This document shows, piece after piece, positions 41,972 to 52,320 of a stretch of DNA of 64,000 nt. The notes beneath the pieces were generated by a model. The model saw only the letters and a list, made by a program, of their open reading frames with translations, was not told where the DNA came from and made no database searches. The position numbers and the translations under genes were made by a program. The DNA lies in assembly GCA_011390165.1 (NCBI GenBank), contig JAABSV010000019.1:1-64000 (forward strand), written 5' to 3'. Origin of the DNA: Desulfobulbaceae bacterium (GTDB lineage Bacteria > Desulfobacterota > Desulfobulbia > Desulfobulbales > Desulfocapsaceae). Each line of letters opens with the position of its first letter. Position 1 is the first letter of the stretch.

Positions 41972-42918
41972 TGTGCCCCCTGCTCCCCGACCGTGTCCTG
42001 ATGGAGCGCCTCGCCGGTCAGCTTCAAAAAGACCTGTTCGAGGTTCGGTTTGCGAACGTCCATGCTGAGAAACGACGCCCCGCCATCTTCGATGGCGTTC
42101 AGTATCTTCCGGATGTCATCCGTCTGCGCTACCCGCACCAGGATGGCCCTGTTGTCCTGCTCCGGCGTAAAACCCATCTGGGCAATGATTTCCAGGGCTC
42201 TTGGATCAACGGACTGGAGGGTGAGTAGCAGATAATCGGCGTTGCCTTCGATGAGCTGGTCGGGAGAGCCCATGGCGATTGCCGAGCCTTTGGAGATGAT
42301 GGCGACCGTATCGGCAAGTAGCTCAGCCTCTTCCATATAGTGGGTTGTTAAAAAGACCGTCTTCCCCTTCTTCTTCAGGCCGAGGAGAACGTCCCACACC
42401 TGGCGTCGGGCACGGGGGTCGAGCCCGGTGGTCGGCTCATCGAGAAAGACGACCTCGGGGTCATTGACCAGTGCAATGGCGATGCCAAGACGTTGCTTCA
42501 ACCCTCCGGAGAGGGTCGTGTACTGTTCCCCGGTCTTGTCCGTGAGGTTGACGAGCGCGATCAACTCGTCGATATCGGTGTGGCTGTGGCCGAAAAGGCG
42601 CGAGTAGTACTCCATGGTTTCCCTGACCGTTATCCTGTCAAAAGAGCTGAACCCCTGTGGCAGAACCCCGATACGGCGGACGATGTCGTACTTTTTCCTG
42701 GTGACGTCCATGCCGAGAAGGCGTACTTTTCCCGAGGTTGGCCGGCGGATGGTTTCGATGATCTCGACAGTGGTGGTTTTGCCGGCTCCGTTCGGGCCGA
42801 GGAGAGCGAAAACCTCACCCTTCCTGACCTTGAACGATATGTTGTTCACTGCCAGATCCCCCCCGTACCGTTTGCTCAGATGTTCAACCTCGATGGCATA
42901 TTCCGTTTCGTTGCCCAT
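41968..42918 (-). CDS. ABC transporter ATP-binding protein
   Basis: This 316-residue ATPase has Walker A LGPNGAGKTTTVE, signature LSGGLKQRLGIAIALV, Walker B VVFLDEPTTGLDPRARR and the H-loop TTHYMEEAE. A C-terminal ~80-residue extension resembles DrrA/NodI-type exporters. It partners the overlapping ABC-2 permease. It follows the PKS gene by 98 nt. Confidence 0.92.
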   Translation of the reverse strand: MGNETEYAIEVEHLSKRYGGDLAVNNISFKVRKGEVFALLGPNGAGKTTTVEIIETIRRPTSGKVRLLGMDVTRKKYDIVRRIGVLPQGFSSFDRITVRETMEYYSRLFGHSHTDIDELIALVNLTDKTGEQYTTLSGGLKQRLGIAIALVNDPEVVFLDEPTTGLDPRARRQVWDVLLGLKKKGKTVFLTTHYMEEAELLADTVAIISKGSAIAMGSPDQLIEGNADYLLLTLQSVDPRALEIIAQMGFTPEQDNRAILVRVAQTDDIRKILNAIEDGGASFLSMDVRKPNLEQVFLKLTGEALHQDTVGEQGAQ

Positions 42919-43016
42919 GAATCAACCTTCCGCCTCGGCAGGGCGATGGTCGGAAAACCCCATCATCTTTGCTTGCCGTTGCCTGTCGACAAGAGCAATG
43001 GACACAGTTGGCAGAC

Positions 43017-46000
43017 TCACTCGGCAACCCAGTGCATCCGCAAATTGGCAATCTGCATGATGGTGCAGCCTTGTTCGTCCAAGCCTCTGGCCTCCCAGGT
43101 GAAACCCTGTTCGCTTTGCGCCCGCAGGCGGGCCTCAAGGATAATCCGTTCTCCCACCCGGCATTTTCGGCAAAACCGCATCTCGCCGATCTCCAGAGGA
43201 ATCATCGCTCGCAACTCTGGCTTCTCCATGGCAACACAGTAGAGGGCGGTCAATTGCAGAAGGGCTTCGAACAGGTAGGGCGAGTACTGGTAGTGGGCGT
43301 TGGCCAGATTGGCAAAATCATCGCTCTGCCGGGAGATGGTTTGTCCCCGGATTACGTCTGGACCGATACCGTCAAAAGACTCCAGCACACGATATCTGTC
43401 AGTAAGACCGTTGTGGTCGTGGTACCATTCGAGGACCTTGGCGCGCTCCATTGGTCCCAGTTGTAATGTGTCGGGGTGGACCGAAAAATCCGGCAAATTT
43501 CCGCCGAGATGCCCACCACTCTCTCCGCCATCAAGGATTACCTGACCTTTACAGTGCGGGGAAAAGTGCTCAGTCAATCTACCGGTGGGGGAAATCTCCC
43601 GGGTTATGAGAGTGGCCTCGCATACCACCTCCTGAAGACCCGTGTCCACTCGGCAGCAGGAGATTTTGGCGGGCCGCTGAACCCCGGGAGGGCATTCGAT
43701 CATATTGATAAAACGCACGTTTCGAACGCCTCGCACCTGCAAGTACGGATAGAGAAGCCGGGCGGCCTCCATGAAGGTCTCGAGAAACATAGTGGCTGAG
43801 ACCAGAGGGTGCTTGACGAAGGACAAGGGCCGATGGTCCTCGATCCAGAGATCTTTCTCCCGGTCAAAGGTCCTGAAGGCCTCGAGCCGTTCCCGGCGAA
43901 GGTCGAGGCTGGAAATCCCCTCGATCAGGGGAAAGTGTTCGCGGTCAAAGGACTCAAGGCCACTCTCCGTCTCGCCACTGGGTAGACGACAAGGCGAGAC
44001 GTTGAGCCTTGCTGTCGGCACGGCGGGGAGTGCCCGCATGAACAGCACCCAGTCGTCATCAGCCGGGGAAAGGAAGAGCTCCCGGCAGAAAAGCCCGGCG
44101 AGTTCAACAACCTGGAGGTACGACGCACCCAGACGCTTCATCAAATCGCGAACATGCGGATTTTCGGCCATACCAGCCCCTTCGATGGGAGGCAGCATCA
44201 AGGCCTTGCAGCAAATGGTGCCATGCTTTTGCCGGAAGGCCTTAATCAACGCCGCCATCATCCGGTTGGCTGCTGCGTAGTTTATTTGACCAAAATTTCC
44301 CTGGATTGCGGCAACCGAAGAAAGGCCCACAAAAAAACGCAAGTCTGCCTTCTCGACAGCCTCAAACAGGTTCCAGGCCCCGAGGAATTTGCAGTCCGTG
44401 ACCAGGGAGAAGTCATCGGCCGTCATCTGGCTGAGGAAAGTATCTCTTAGAACGCCGGCGCCGTGGATGATCCCACGAATAGGGCCATAACGATTGACTA
44501 CCTCGCCCATCACCACCCGAACCGCCTCGGGGTCGGTGACATCGCAGGTATGGTAGGATGCCTCGACCCCGGCGTTCTGGAGTTCCGTCAGGGTCCGAAC
44601 AATCTCCTGTGCTCTCTTCTCGCTGGCAGAAGACTCCGTCGACGGGGCCGTTGAACCGGGTTGCCGGCTCTGCATCCACGGCGCCAGAACAGTCCTCCCC
44701 AGAAAGACCAGGCGGGGATGAAAGGGTGCCAGACTGCGGGCGAGATGGCTGCCAATCCCGGTTGCACCTCCGGACATGACCACCACGTCCCCCGGGCGCA
44801 GCGCAAGACCTGCCGCATCCGTAGAGAGGAAGGGGGCGATGTGCCCCTCTCCGGTACACACCCTGCCGGCACGATGGGCCATCTCTACCATCGGGTAGCC
44901 TCTGTCCAGGGCATCGCCCAAGGCGGCGCGCAGGTCGGTGTCCCTGTCGATTGCCAAAGTCCGAAACTGGACGGCCGGGCATTCCTGCGCGGCACTCAGA
45001 AAAAGTCCCAACATCCCCTCCGCCAGGAGCCCAGCCGGAGTGTTACTCTCCTCCCCACAATGGATCAGGACGACAAATTTCTTGCCTGGTTCCTGGAGAA
45101 AGGCCTGCAGCAGGACAAAGAATCCTCTGAGCAGTCGCGCGACATCCTCCATGCCGGCCGATCTGTCGGCCTCACCTTGAGGCAGGAGAACCACCATGCC
45201 GGCAAGAGATTTCAGGTTCCCTATCCGCTCGGCGGCTCGCGCCGCCCCTTCGGCCGTACGAATATCTTCGCCCTCGTCATTGTCCGCACCGGCATTTCCC
45301 GGCAGGAACTGCATGGGCAGTGGGTCAAGCCGCAAAGCACGTTTGAGGATATCTCGTACCTTGCCGGCACGTTTATCCTCCCGGTCAGGGGAGAGAAGGA
45401 GGACCGATTCGCCGGGGCTCAAGGCCATGGAGATGGCGGCCCCTCGTTCGACAGCGACCTGGCGGAAGACCAGCCGCTTCAGGTTCACCTCATCCTCCGC
45501 AAGGCTTGGAACGCCATGCCGCTCCAAACCACTGTCGCCAGGCGTGGCCGACGGCTGGGGGCTGGCACCTTTCTGTGCGGCGAGTATCTTGGCGATCCTC
45601 TGGGCGATGTCCTGCACTGTCCGAACATCGATAAAGTCCTCCAACTCGATGGTGATTGCGAAGTGACGCTCTGCCGCATCCATGATGACGGGGAGGCGGC
45701 TGGAACGGATGGAGAGGTCCTGGCGGAGATCCATTTCCGGTTGGATTTCGTCCCGATTGAATCCGGTCGCATCCATGATGATGCCAATGAGCCGCTCCAT
45801 CAAACCCTGGTGTTCAGACAGCTCAGCCGGCGGCGCTGAGGCCTGCCCGGGATCTGCTGGCCAAAGGGAAGGGACAAGCGATTGAGGCAGAGCTACCGCC
45901 GCATCCGTCGCATTCGTCGCATCCCTCGCATCGCTGTGGTTCGGCGTACCCCCTGGAAGGGGCTCAGAAGCCCCGAACATCGACTTCAAGGCAGAAAAGA

Positions 46001-49000
46001 GATCCTCTGCCTGAAAGTGCGGGTCCATCTCTTGGCGGATGGCTGCCAGGAAAACGGGGGTAAGGAGGCCGCCAGAGGTATCGAAGACAAACCGGTTGAT
46101 CTCCCTTTGGATGATCGTTTCCAGCGGGGCGGCGCCGACACCCCCCCCCATCGCCACACCCACACCCACCGGTTCAGGCGCCGGTGAAGCGGCTGCTGAT
46201 ACGGCCGGCTGCGATTCGGCAACCGGTGCGGCAGGGAGAAAGATTGTCCGCAGTTCTCCTGGCACCGGCAAAACCCCGTGCGCGAACAGCTGGGCAAGGG
46301 CCGTGGTGTACGTTGACCGTTCGGCTGCCGGCAGGCAAGTCTGGATGCATGCCGGGGCAGGGAGCGAGTCGCTGATGAAGCTGCTTAGTATATCGCCCGG
46401 GCCCACCTCAACGAAGAGCCTGACGCCGAAGTCATGCCACAGGGTCTGGACATTCTGCTGCCAATGGACAGGCGATTCCAGATGGGCTATCAGGATACGT
46501 TTGATCTCGCCGGGGTCGGATGGATACGGCGCCATGGTCGTGTTGGAAATGACCGGAATTTGGGGGGGGTGAAAGGGTATGGCGGCAAGGTAGGTCTCCA
46601 ACTCAGCTCGAATGGTGCGCATGATCGGGGAATGAAAGGCCATGCTCACCCGCAGAAGGGTAGCCCTGTAGCCGCTCCGTTGCAATCTGGTGCAAAAATC
46701 ATTAACCGCCTCGGTCTGACCGCTGACAACGACCTGCAGTGGTGAATTGATATTGCTGATATGGACCTCTTTTGCCCCTCCCTGGAGCATCTCCTGCAGC
46801 AGCTCCAAGGGGGCATCCACCGCCGCCATGATGCCGGGATCGACATTCTGCCCAGCCGCCTTGTCCATGCACAACGCCCTCTTGTTGACGATGCCAAATC
46901 CCTCCTCCAGGGAATAGACTCCGGCCAGGCACAAGGCAGTCAACTCGCCCAGGCTGTGGCCCGCCAGGGCAACCGGGCGGATCCCCAGGGCAGTGAGGTA
47001 ACGAGCCATGGCATATTCCAACACGAACAGGGCTGGCTGCTGCCATCTGGTCTTGTGCAGATTCTCCTCCTGGTCATGGAACAGGAGGTTCAGGAGGTCA
47101 AATTCGGCCACCGCTGCAAGCCGATCCATCTCCTCCCTGATAAACGGAAACGACTCATAAAGTTCCCGCCCCATGCCTGCATAGTGGGTTCCCTGCCCCG
47201 GAAACACCAAAGCCAGCGGTGGCGAGGGCAGATCGGCATTACCGATAAAGATTCCCTCTGCCGCCAGGGAGCGCCGGGCCTGGGGGGTGACGCCTCCGCC
47301 CTCGACAAGATGGCCGGAGCTGTCAATAAGACTGAGTGCCTCTTCTTCAGATTCTGCCACCACCGCCAGCCGGCTGTTGTGGCCATCCAGCCTGGTTTGA
47401 AAGAAAGAAAGACCCGCCATTACAGGGAGGCACGCTCCTGCCTCTCCAGCGAGATGTGTCGCTGCCTCCCCAACGAGCAGTGGCCCTGCCGCCACATCGG
47501 TCGTGGGGCCAGCCTTGTCTTCGACAAGAGTGGGCGCGTCGCCCGGCAGTATGAGGATCGCCCCTGCTGTATCCATGGCCTGTTCCAGCTGCACGACGTA
47601 GTTGGAGCCGCCAAAACCGAAGGCATTGACCTGAACTCGGCGCAATCGGCCGTCCTTACACTGCCAGTCAAGTGGCTCGGGGGCGATCAACAGGCCCGAT
47701 CCTGTCAGATCCATCGCCGGGTCCGGGTGGTGGTAGTTGAGGGTAGGGGGAAAAATCCCTGCCTTCATGGCCATGACGCCGCGAATGAGGCTGTTGATGC
47801 CCGAGGCGCCAAGGGTGTGTCCGATCTGTGATTTGAAAGAGGTGAGAACGGTGCGACTCGAGGCAGTGAAGAAGGACTTGAGGGCGCGGACTTCTTCGAC
47901 GTCGCCTTGGCGGGTACTCGTGCCATGGCATTCCACCAGGTCCACCGCCTCGGGTCCATAGGCTGTCTCCCGGAAAGAGGTTCGGATAGCGATCGCCTGG
48001 GTTCGACTGGCGGATTCGACCATACCCAGATGGTTGTTGCTCGCCCCCATGCCGGTGATGACGGCGTCGATGCGTGCGCCTCGGGCCCGGGCCGAACCCT
48101 CCCGCTCCAGGACAATCATGCCGCCGCCTTCACCCAGGACCATCCCGTCCCGTTGCGCATCAAAGGGGCGAGAGGTCTCGCGGGCCGGCCTTTCCTGCCC
48201 CGACAGCCCATACAGGGCGCCGAGAGCGGAGAATTCAAGAAAATGAAGATGGGTGAGATTCTCCTCGCCGCCACCGACGATGGCGGCATCGATGACGCCG
48301 CTTTTGATCATCTGGATGGCACTGTAGAGGGCAACCAGCGAGGTGGCACAGGCCGCCGAAACCGCAAAGCTTGGCCCCATGAAGCCATAGCGGTTACAGA
48401 TGAAGCCGGCCGCCGCACAGTTGAGTCTGCCCAGGAGAGAGGTGTCGTCAGGGGCCATGCGACCGGACCGTATCTCCCGCTCGATGGCGCTCCGTTGATC
48501 TGCTGTCAGGTGTATGGCCCTGGCTATCGAGCCGACAATATCATGAACATGCGCCCTGATGATGGTATTGGTGAGGGTCCCCGCCGCCTCGCCCGAGTTT
48601 TGCGAGATGAGAACGCCGATCCGTTCAGGCGGGATGTCCGATTCGAGAAGACCGGATGCCCGGATGGCCTGGTCGGCAAGCCACAGGGTGATCTTGGTGG
48701 CCTGGGTCATGGTCCGAAAATCATGGGGAGGAATACCGAGTTGCTGGCGGGAGATCGGAAAATCGAGGAAGGCGCCCACCTGGCAGTAGGTCTTGTCCGG
48801 GATCTGCGGCCGGGGATCATAAAAAAGGCTGTGGTCCCAGCGTGAAGGCGGCACCAGGGTGATCCCGCTCGCCATGGCCAGGCTTGCCTCCCAGACCTCC
48901 TCCGGGCTGCTTCCCAGGGCATTGAGAATGCTCATCCCGGTGATGGCGATGCGAACACCATCACTGCGAAGCGGTGCACCTTGCTGCCGGGCCCGATCCA

Positions 49001-51098
49001 CCCCGGGAAGAACTGTTTGCCGATTTTTGCCGATCGGTTCAGCAAAGGGTTGATGGAGCAACAGTGCGCCTTCGGCCAGCTGTCGGTGGAAGGACTGCAG
49101 CTCCTGGACCGTGCCGATGAGTCCGGCACAGCTTCCACTCATGAATTGCCCGCGTTCCAGGCAGGCCTGTTCGGAAAGTGTTGCCCCGCCGGGTCGGTCC
49201 ATGCCGCGGGCCGCAGCAAAGAGGCTTCCCGTGGTCATCTCTTCCATGCTCGTGCGGAAGGAGTGCTCGTCCTGCAGGCCCGCGGCGAACTGCCGTTCAA
49301 GGGCTTGAACCGCCTCTGTTCTCTCGGTCCGCAGGGATCGCACCCGAAGTCCGGTGACCTGGCCTGAGACGACTGTTCCACCCGGAGTCGCCGCCAGGAC
49401 CATCCGCTGATAGAGCGGTGTCAGGGCACCCGTTTCGACAATCTCCCGGCTGGCCAGGTAGGCGGTTCCCATCTGGATGGCATCCGCTCCGAGCATGGCG
49501 GCCAGGAAGGCGGTCTCCCGGTTGCAGATTCCCCCGGCAAGAACAAGACGACAGCCGTCAAACAGGGAGGGGTCCAGGCGTCTGAATTCCAACACCTTTT
49601 GCGCCAGGGTGAGGGTGCTATGGCGTCCCACATGACCGCCGGCCTCGTACCCCTCGATAATCACATAGCGAACGCCGGCTTCAAGGGCAAGCCGCAACAG
49701 GGACTCGTCAGGGGCGATGTACATGACCTCGATGCCGTCTGCCAGCAATTCCCGTACCGGTGAGAGGTCGCCGCCGGCGATCACCACAAAACGGGGCGGG
49801 TGTTTCCTTATCCAGGCCAGTTGGCTCTCCTTGCCCGGGTTCTCCGCCAGCAAAACGATGTTGACTGCATAGGGGTTGTCTCCCATGATCTCCGACAAAC
49901 GTCCCAGCCGCTGGTCAATGGTCGCCGCATCCATCGAACCGAGGGCGATGGTGGGCAAACCACCGGCCTCGGCAACACGCAGGGCAAACTCGGGGAGATC
50001 GGTGATCCAGGACATGGCCCCCTGGATAAAGGGGTATCGGGTTCCCATCTCCCTGGCAACAGCGCTCTCCACAAAGCAATCCCTGTTCGCTTCAGCGAGG
50101 CGGCAACAGTTGCCAATTTCCGTCATGAAGGAGGTGACGGCCTCTTCACTTCCGGTGCCAAAACGAGTGGCGAAGGTGGCCGCGAAGGCGGATTCCACTC
50201 CCAGAGGGATGATCTCCTCCGAGCCAAAATGGCTGGAGAGAGGCTGAAGAGACGCGGCAGTCAGCCGTTCAGCGAAGAAACGGCGGTCCTGTTCGCTGAT
50301 CTTGCCTTCGCAGAGCGAACTCTCATACTCCCTGATCTCCTTAAAGGCCGTCGAGTTGCCCTTGTTGAACAGGCGACACGGAACCTGCACATCAAGGCCG
50401 ATGAGATCGGTGGAATCGAGGCGGAGGTTGGCAATCCGCTGGCGTTGGTCGTCATCGAGGCCAACCAGGTCGGTCAGCCAATGGAGGCTTTCAAAGACCA
50501 CCCCCTTCGCGCCGGTGGTCAGAAAGGCCGCTGCCGCCTCAGCTGTGGAGATGCCACCCCAGAGAACGATATCGACGGTGTGCGACAGGTTGGAGATCAT
50601 CTCTTTGGCTGCTGCATGGAGGGCGAGCGTCGTCTCGTTGCTGACGAATCCGCCGGCCTCGCAACCTTTCAAGGCAATAGGCCCGATTGCCGAGCTGTCC
50701 GGCAAGATGGCCGCTAAAAATGCCAGGTCGCCAATGATTGGCAGGCAACGGCAGATGTTCGACAACTCCTGCACTCTCTGCAAAAAGAGGGACGAATCAC
50801 CGGGGAAAAGCAGCGGTTGACATTCGATCCAGATGTTTTCGATCCCTGTATCGGGCAGCAACTGCGGCAACGAGAAAGAGAGGAAAGCAGCGGCGGAAAT
50901 TTTGATATCCCGGACCGGGCCGGCAGAGGCGGCTTTTCGTAGGGCAGTGGCAAAGAGAGGTTCCACCTCCAGCAGGGAGAAATCGACGATGGCCCTGCTC
51001 CCTGTTCGCTGGGCCATTTGGTTCACCGCCGAGATGCTCTCCTCGGGCCGCCAAACGAATGCAATGATTGGACTCCGCTGTTCAGACAATATGTCCAT
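43017..51098 (-). CDS. Iterative PKS / PUFA-synthase-like: NMO-NMO-KS-AT-ACP-KR-DH
   Basis: This 2693-residue protein opens with two nitronate-monooxygenase-like barrels. The first (~1-290) is degenerate. The second (~340-640) keeps FMN motifs (EGYEAGGHVGRH, GADAIQMGTAYL) like the PfaD enoyl reductase. KS (~735-1180) has Cys in SAACATSLVAL (~918) and His in ECHGTSTRQGD and SQIGHTLG. AT (~1290-1590) has GHSLGE (~1381). A Pro/Ala linker leads to an ACP (~1745-1825, Ser in LSIRSSRLP), a KR (~2050-2300; GGATGIGSH, active Tyr in INYAAANRMM) and a hotdog DH (~2415-2690) with HRPLSFVKHP, i.e. HxxxGxxxxP with Gly changed to Ser. No thioesterase is present. The architecture suggests iterative lipid assembly. 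GGAGG lies almost directly against the ATG, so the TTG three codons later could be the real start. Confidence 0.88.
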   Translation of the reverse strand: MDILSEQRSPIIAFVWRPEESISAVNQMAQRTGSRAIVDFSLLEVEPLFATALRKAASAGPVRDIKISAAAFLSFSLPQLLPDTGIENIWIECQPLLFPGDSSLFLQRVQELSNICRCLPIIGDLAFLAAILPDSSAIGPIALKGCEAGGFVSNETTLALHAAAKEMISNLSHTVDIVLWGGISTAEAAAAFLTTGAKGVVFESLHWLTDLVGLDDDQRQRIANLRLDSTDLIGLDVQVPCRLFNKGNSTAFKEIREYESSLCEGKISEQDRRFFAERLTAASLQPLSSHFGSEEIIPLGVESAFAATFATRFGTGSEEAVTSFMTEIGNCCRLAEANRDCFVESAVAREMGTRYPFIQGAMSWITDLPEFALRVAEAGGLPTIALGSMDAATIDQRLGRLSEIMGDNPYAVNIVLLAENPGKESQLAWIRKHPPRFVVIAGGDLSPVRELLADGIEVMYIAPDESLLRLALEAGVRYVIIEGYEAGGHVGRHSTLTLAQKVLEFRRLDPSLFDGCRLVLAGGICNRETAFLAAMLGADAIQMGTAYLASREIVETGALTPLYQRMVLAATPGGTVVSGQVTGLRVRSLRTERTEAVQALERQFAAGLQDEHSFRTSMEEMTTGSLFAAARGMDRPGGATLSEQACLERGQFMSGSCAGLIGTVQELQSFHRQLAEGALLLHQPFAEPIGKNRQTVLPGVDRARQQGAPLRSDGVRIAITGMSILNALGSSPEEVWEASLAMASGITLVPPSRWDHSLFYDPRPQIPDKTYCQVGAFLDFPISRQQLGIPPHDFRTMTQATKITLWLADQAIRASGLLESDIPPERIGVLISQNSGEAAGTLTNTIIRAHVHDIVGSIARAIHLTADQRSAIEREIRSGRMAPDDTSLLGRLNCAAAGFICNRYGFMGPSFAVSAACATSLVALYSAIQMIKSGVIDAAIVGGGEENLTHLHFLEFSALGALYGLSGQERPARETSRPFDAQRDGMVLGEGGGMIVLEREGSARARGARIDAVITGMGASNNHLGMVESASRTQAIAIRTSFRETAYGPEAVDLVECHGTSTRQGDVEEVRALKSFFTASSRTVLTSFKSQIGHTLGASGINSLIRGVMAMKAGIFPPTLNYHHPDPAMDLTGSGLLIAPEPLDWQCKDGRLRRVQVNAFGFGGSNYVVQLEQAMDTAGAILILPGDAPTLVEDKAGPTTDVAAGPLLVGEAATHLAGEAGACLPVMAGLSFFQTRLDGHNSRLAVVAESEEEALSLIDSSGHLVEGGGVTPQARRSLAAEGIFIGNADLPSPPLALVFPGQGTHYAGMGRELYESFPFIREEMDRLAAVAEFDLLNLLFHDQEENLHKTRWQQPALFVLEYAMARYLTALGIRPVALAGHSLGELTALCLAGVYSLEEGFGIVNKRALCMDKAAGQNVDPGIMAAVDAPLELLQEMLQGGAKEVHISNINSPLQVVVSGQTEAVNDFCTRLQRSGYRATLLRVSMAFHSPIMRTIRAELETYLAAIPFHPPQIPVISNTTMAPYPSDPGEIKRILIAHLESPVHWQQNVQTLWHDFGVRLFVEVGPGDILSSFISDSLPAPACIQTCLPAAERSTYTTALAQLFAHGVLPVPGELRTIFLPAAPVAESQPAVSAAASPAPEPVGVGVAMGGGVGAAPLETIIQREINRFVFDTSGGLLTPVFLAAIRQEMDPHFQAEDLFSALKSMFGASEPLPGGTPNHSDARDATNATDAAVALPQSLVPSLWPADPGQASAPPAELSEHQGLMERLIGIIMDATGFNRDEIQPEMDLRQDLSIRSSRLPVIMDAAERHFAITIELEDFIDVRTVQDIAQRIAKILAAQKGASPQPSATPGDSGLERHGVPSLAEDEVNLKRLVFRQVAVERGAAISMALSPGESVLLLSPDREDKRAGKVRDILKRALRLDPLPMQFLPGNAGADNDEGEDIRTAEGAARAAERIGNLKSLAGMVVLLPQGEADRSAGMEDVARLLRGFFVLLQAFLQEPGKKFVVLIHCGEESNTPAGLLAEGMLGLFLSAAQECPAVQFRTLAIDRDTDLRAALGDALDRGYPMVEMAHRAGRVCTGEGHIAPFLSTDAAGLALRPGDVVVMSGGATGIGSHLARSLAPFHPRLVFLGRTVLAPWMQSRQPGSTAPSTESSASEKRAQEIVRTLTELQNAGVEASYHTCDVTDPEAVRVVMGEVVNRYGPIRGIIHGAGVLRDTFLSQMTADDFSLVTDCKFLGAWNLFEAVEKADLRFFVGLSSVAAIQGNFGQINYAAANRMMAALIKAFRQKHGTICCKALMLPPIEGAGMAENPHVRDLMKRLGASYLQVVELAGLFCRELFLSPADDDWVLFMRALPAVPTARLNVSPCRLPSGETESGLESFDREHFPLIEGISSLDLRRERLEAFRTFDREKDLWIEDHRPLSFVKHPLVSATMFLETFMEAARLLYPYLQVRGVRNVRFINMIECPPGVQRPAKISCCRVDTGLQEVVCEATLITREISPTGRLTEHFSPHCKGQVILDGGESGGHLGGNLPDFSVHPDTLQLGPMERAKVLEWYHDHNGLTDRYRVLESFDGIGPDVIRGQTISRQSDDFANLANAHYQYSPYLFEALLQLTALYCVAMEKPELRAMIPLEIGEMRFCRKCRVGERIILEARLRAQSEQGFTWEARGLDEQGCTIMQIANLRMHWVAE

Positions 51099-51131
51099 AC
51101 CTCCGCTGCAAGCTGATGGTCCCCTTTTCAG

Positions 51132-52256
51132 TCATGATAACGACCTCCTGTATATCGAATATTTCTTGTGTACTCGTGCCCCGGCTTCCTCCACCAGAGA
51201 GTTGATCGATTCGTTGTCCTCCAGGGTCCAACCCAGTTCCAGGGAGCGATATGTGCCTTTGTTTCGCACCACCTCATACAGGTGGCGGATGGCCAGCAGG
51301 GGAAGTCCCAGCTGCCGATACTTCTCCTTTATACCGAAGAGTAATGCCCGCAAGCCGCTGATCTTCCGGCGATAGAGGAGGATCTTCAGCAATCCCGACA
51401 AGCCGATGCGCCCGTTGAAGCGCTTGAGCAAGGGGTTGATGTCGGGCAGGATAACGCAGACCCCTGCCGGTTCGTCCTCGTAGTAGATAAAAAAGGCGAG
51501 GTCTGGATCGGCAATTGCCACCATGCTTTTCCCCATTTCCCGTATCTCATGATCGCTTAAAGGGACGTAGCCCCAGTTGCCCGACCAGCAGTCGTTGAAA
51601 ATCTCCCTGACCAGGGCAAGTTCAGGAACTGGGTCCTTGAGCCGAAATGGCCTGATGTGGATACCCTTTTTCTGCGCCAGCCGTTCGGCCAGACTCTCCA
51701 TCCACTCGGGCAACCGGTACTCGCCGTCTATGATGAAGGAAAAGAGGTCTTTTTCTTTGCTGGCACCGCACGATTCGATCAATCGCGGATAGTACGGCGG
51801 ATTGTACGGCATCATCAATGCCGGCGGAGAATCAAAGCCGTCAATGAGCAAACCAGCCCCGTAATTGAGGGACGGATTAAGCGGGCCTCGCATGAAGGTC
51901 ATCCCCTTCCGGCAAAGCCAGCTCTCCACCGACGAGAAGAGGGCCGCTGCGACCTCGGTGTCGTCAACACATTCGAAGAATCCCCAGATGCCCATCTGCT
52001 CAGCATGGAAGGCATTGTGATGGCGATCAATGATGCCGGCGATCCTGCCCACCGTCTTTTTGCCACGCCGGGCCAGAATGAGGATACGCTCGGAAAATTC
52101 CCAGAAAGGGTGGCTAGCCGAATCAAGCAACCGGCGAACCTCCTTTTTCAGGGGAGGAACCCATTGCGGGTAATCAGCATATATTGTCCAGGGCAGGTCG
52201 ATGAACTCTTTGAGCTCTGCTTTGCCAGCCACCGTAACGGTTTCAATATTGGCCAT
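51132..52256 (-). CDS. GNAT-fold acyltransferase, candidate bacterial ceramide synthase
   Basis: This 374-residue soluble protein has marks of the long GNAT-type family that includes the bacterial ceramide synthase: YPQWVPPLKKEV near 30, FWEFSERILILARRGKKTVGRIAGI, RGPLNPSLNYGAGLLIDGF (~125), MMPYNPPYYPRLIE, and a second GNAT half with REIFNDCWSGNWGYVPLS. It lies between the CerR-like gene and the PKS in one operon. By family it would N-acylate a sphingoid base from acyl-CoA or ACP. I rate the family assignment good and the ceramide assignment as inference from context. Confidence 0.7.
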   Translation of the reverse strand: MANIETVTVAGKAELKEFIDLPWTIYADYPQWVPPLKKEVRRLLDSASHPFWEFSERILILARRGKKTVGRIAGIIDRHHNAFHAEQMGIWGFFECVDDTEVAAALFSSVESWLCRKGMTFMRGPLNPSLNYGAGLLIDGFDSPPALMMPYNPPYYPRLIESCGASKEKDLFSFIIDGEYRLPEWMESLAERLAQKKGIHIRPFRLKDPVPELALVREIFNDCWSGNWGYVPLSDHEIREMGKSMVAIADPDLAFFIYYEDEPAGVCVILPDINPLLKRFNGRIGLSGLLKILLYRRKISGLRALLFGIKEKYRQLGLPLLAIRHLYEVVRNKGTYRSLELGWTLEDNESINSLVEEAGARVHKKYSIYRRSLS

Positions 52257-52320
52257 GGTTGCTCTTTTTTCGGAATGCTCTGTTACAAAGGTTGAACAGC
52301 GACAGGTCTTGGCAAGTTGG

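Noticed and set aside
46130-46160. Run of nine C near 46140 as a possible PKS frameshift
   Set aside because: The PKS frame reads through it without interruption into a plausible Pro/Gly/Ala linker and then the ACP, so no frameshift is needed.
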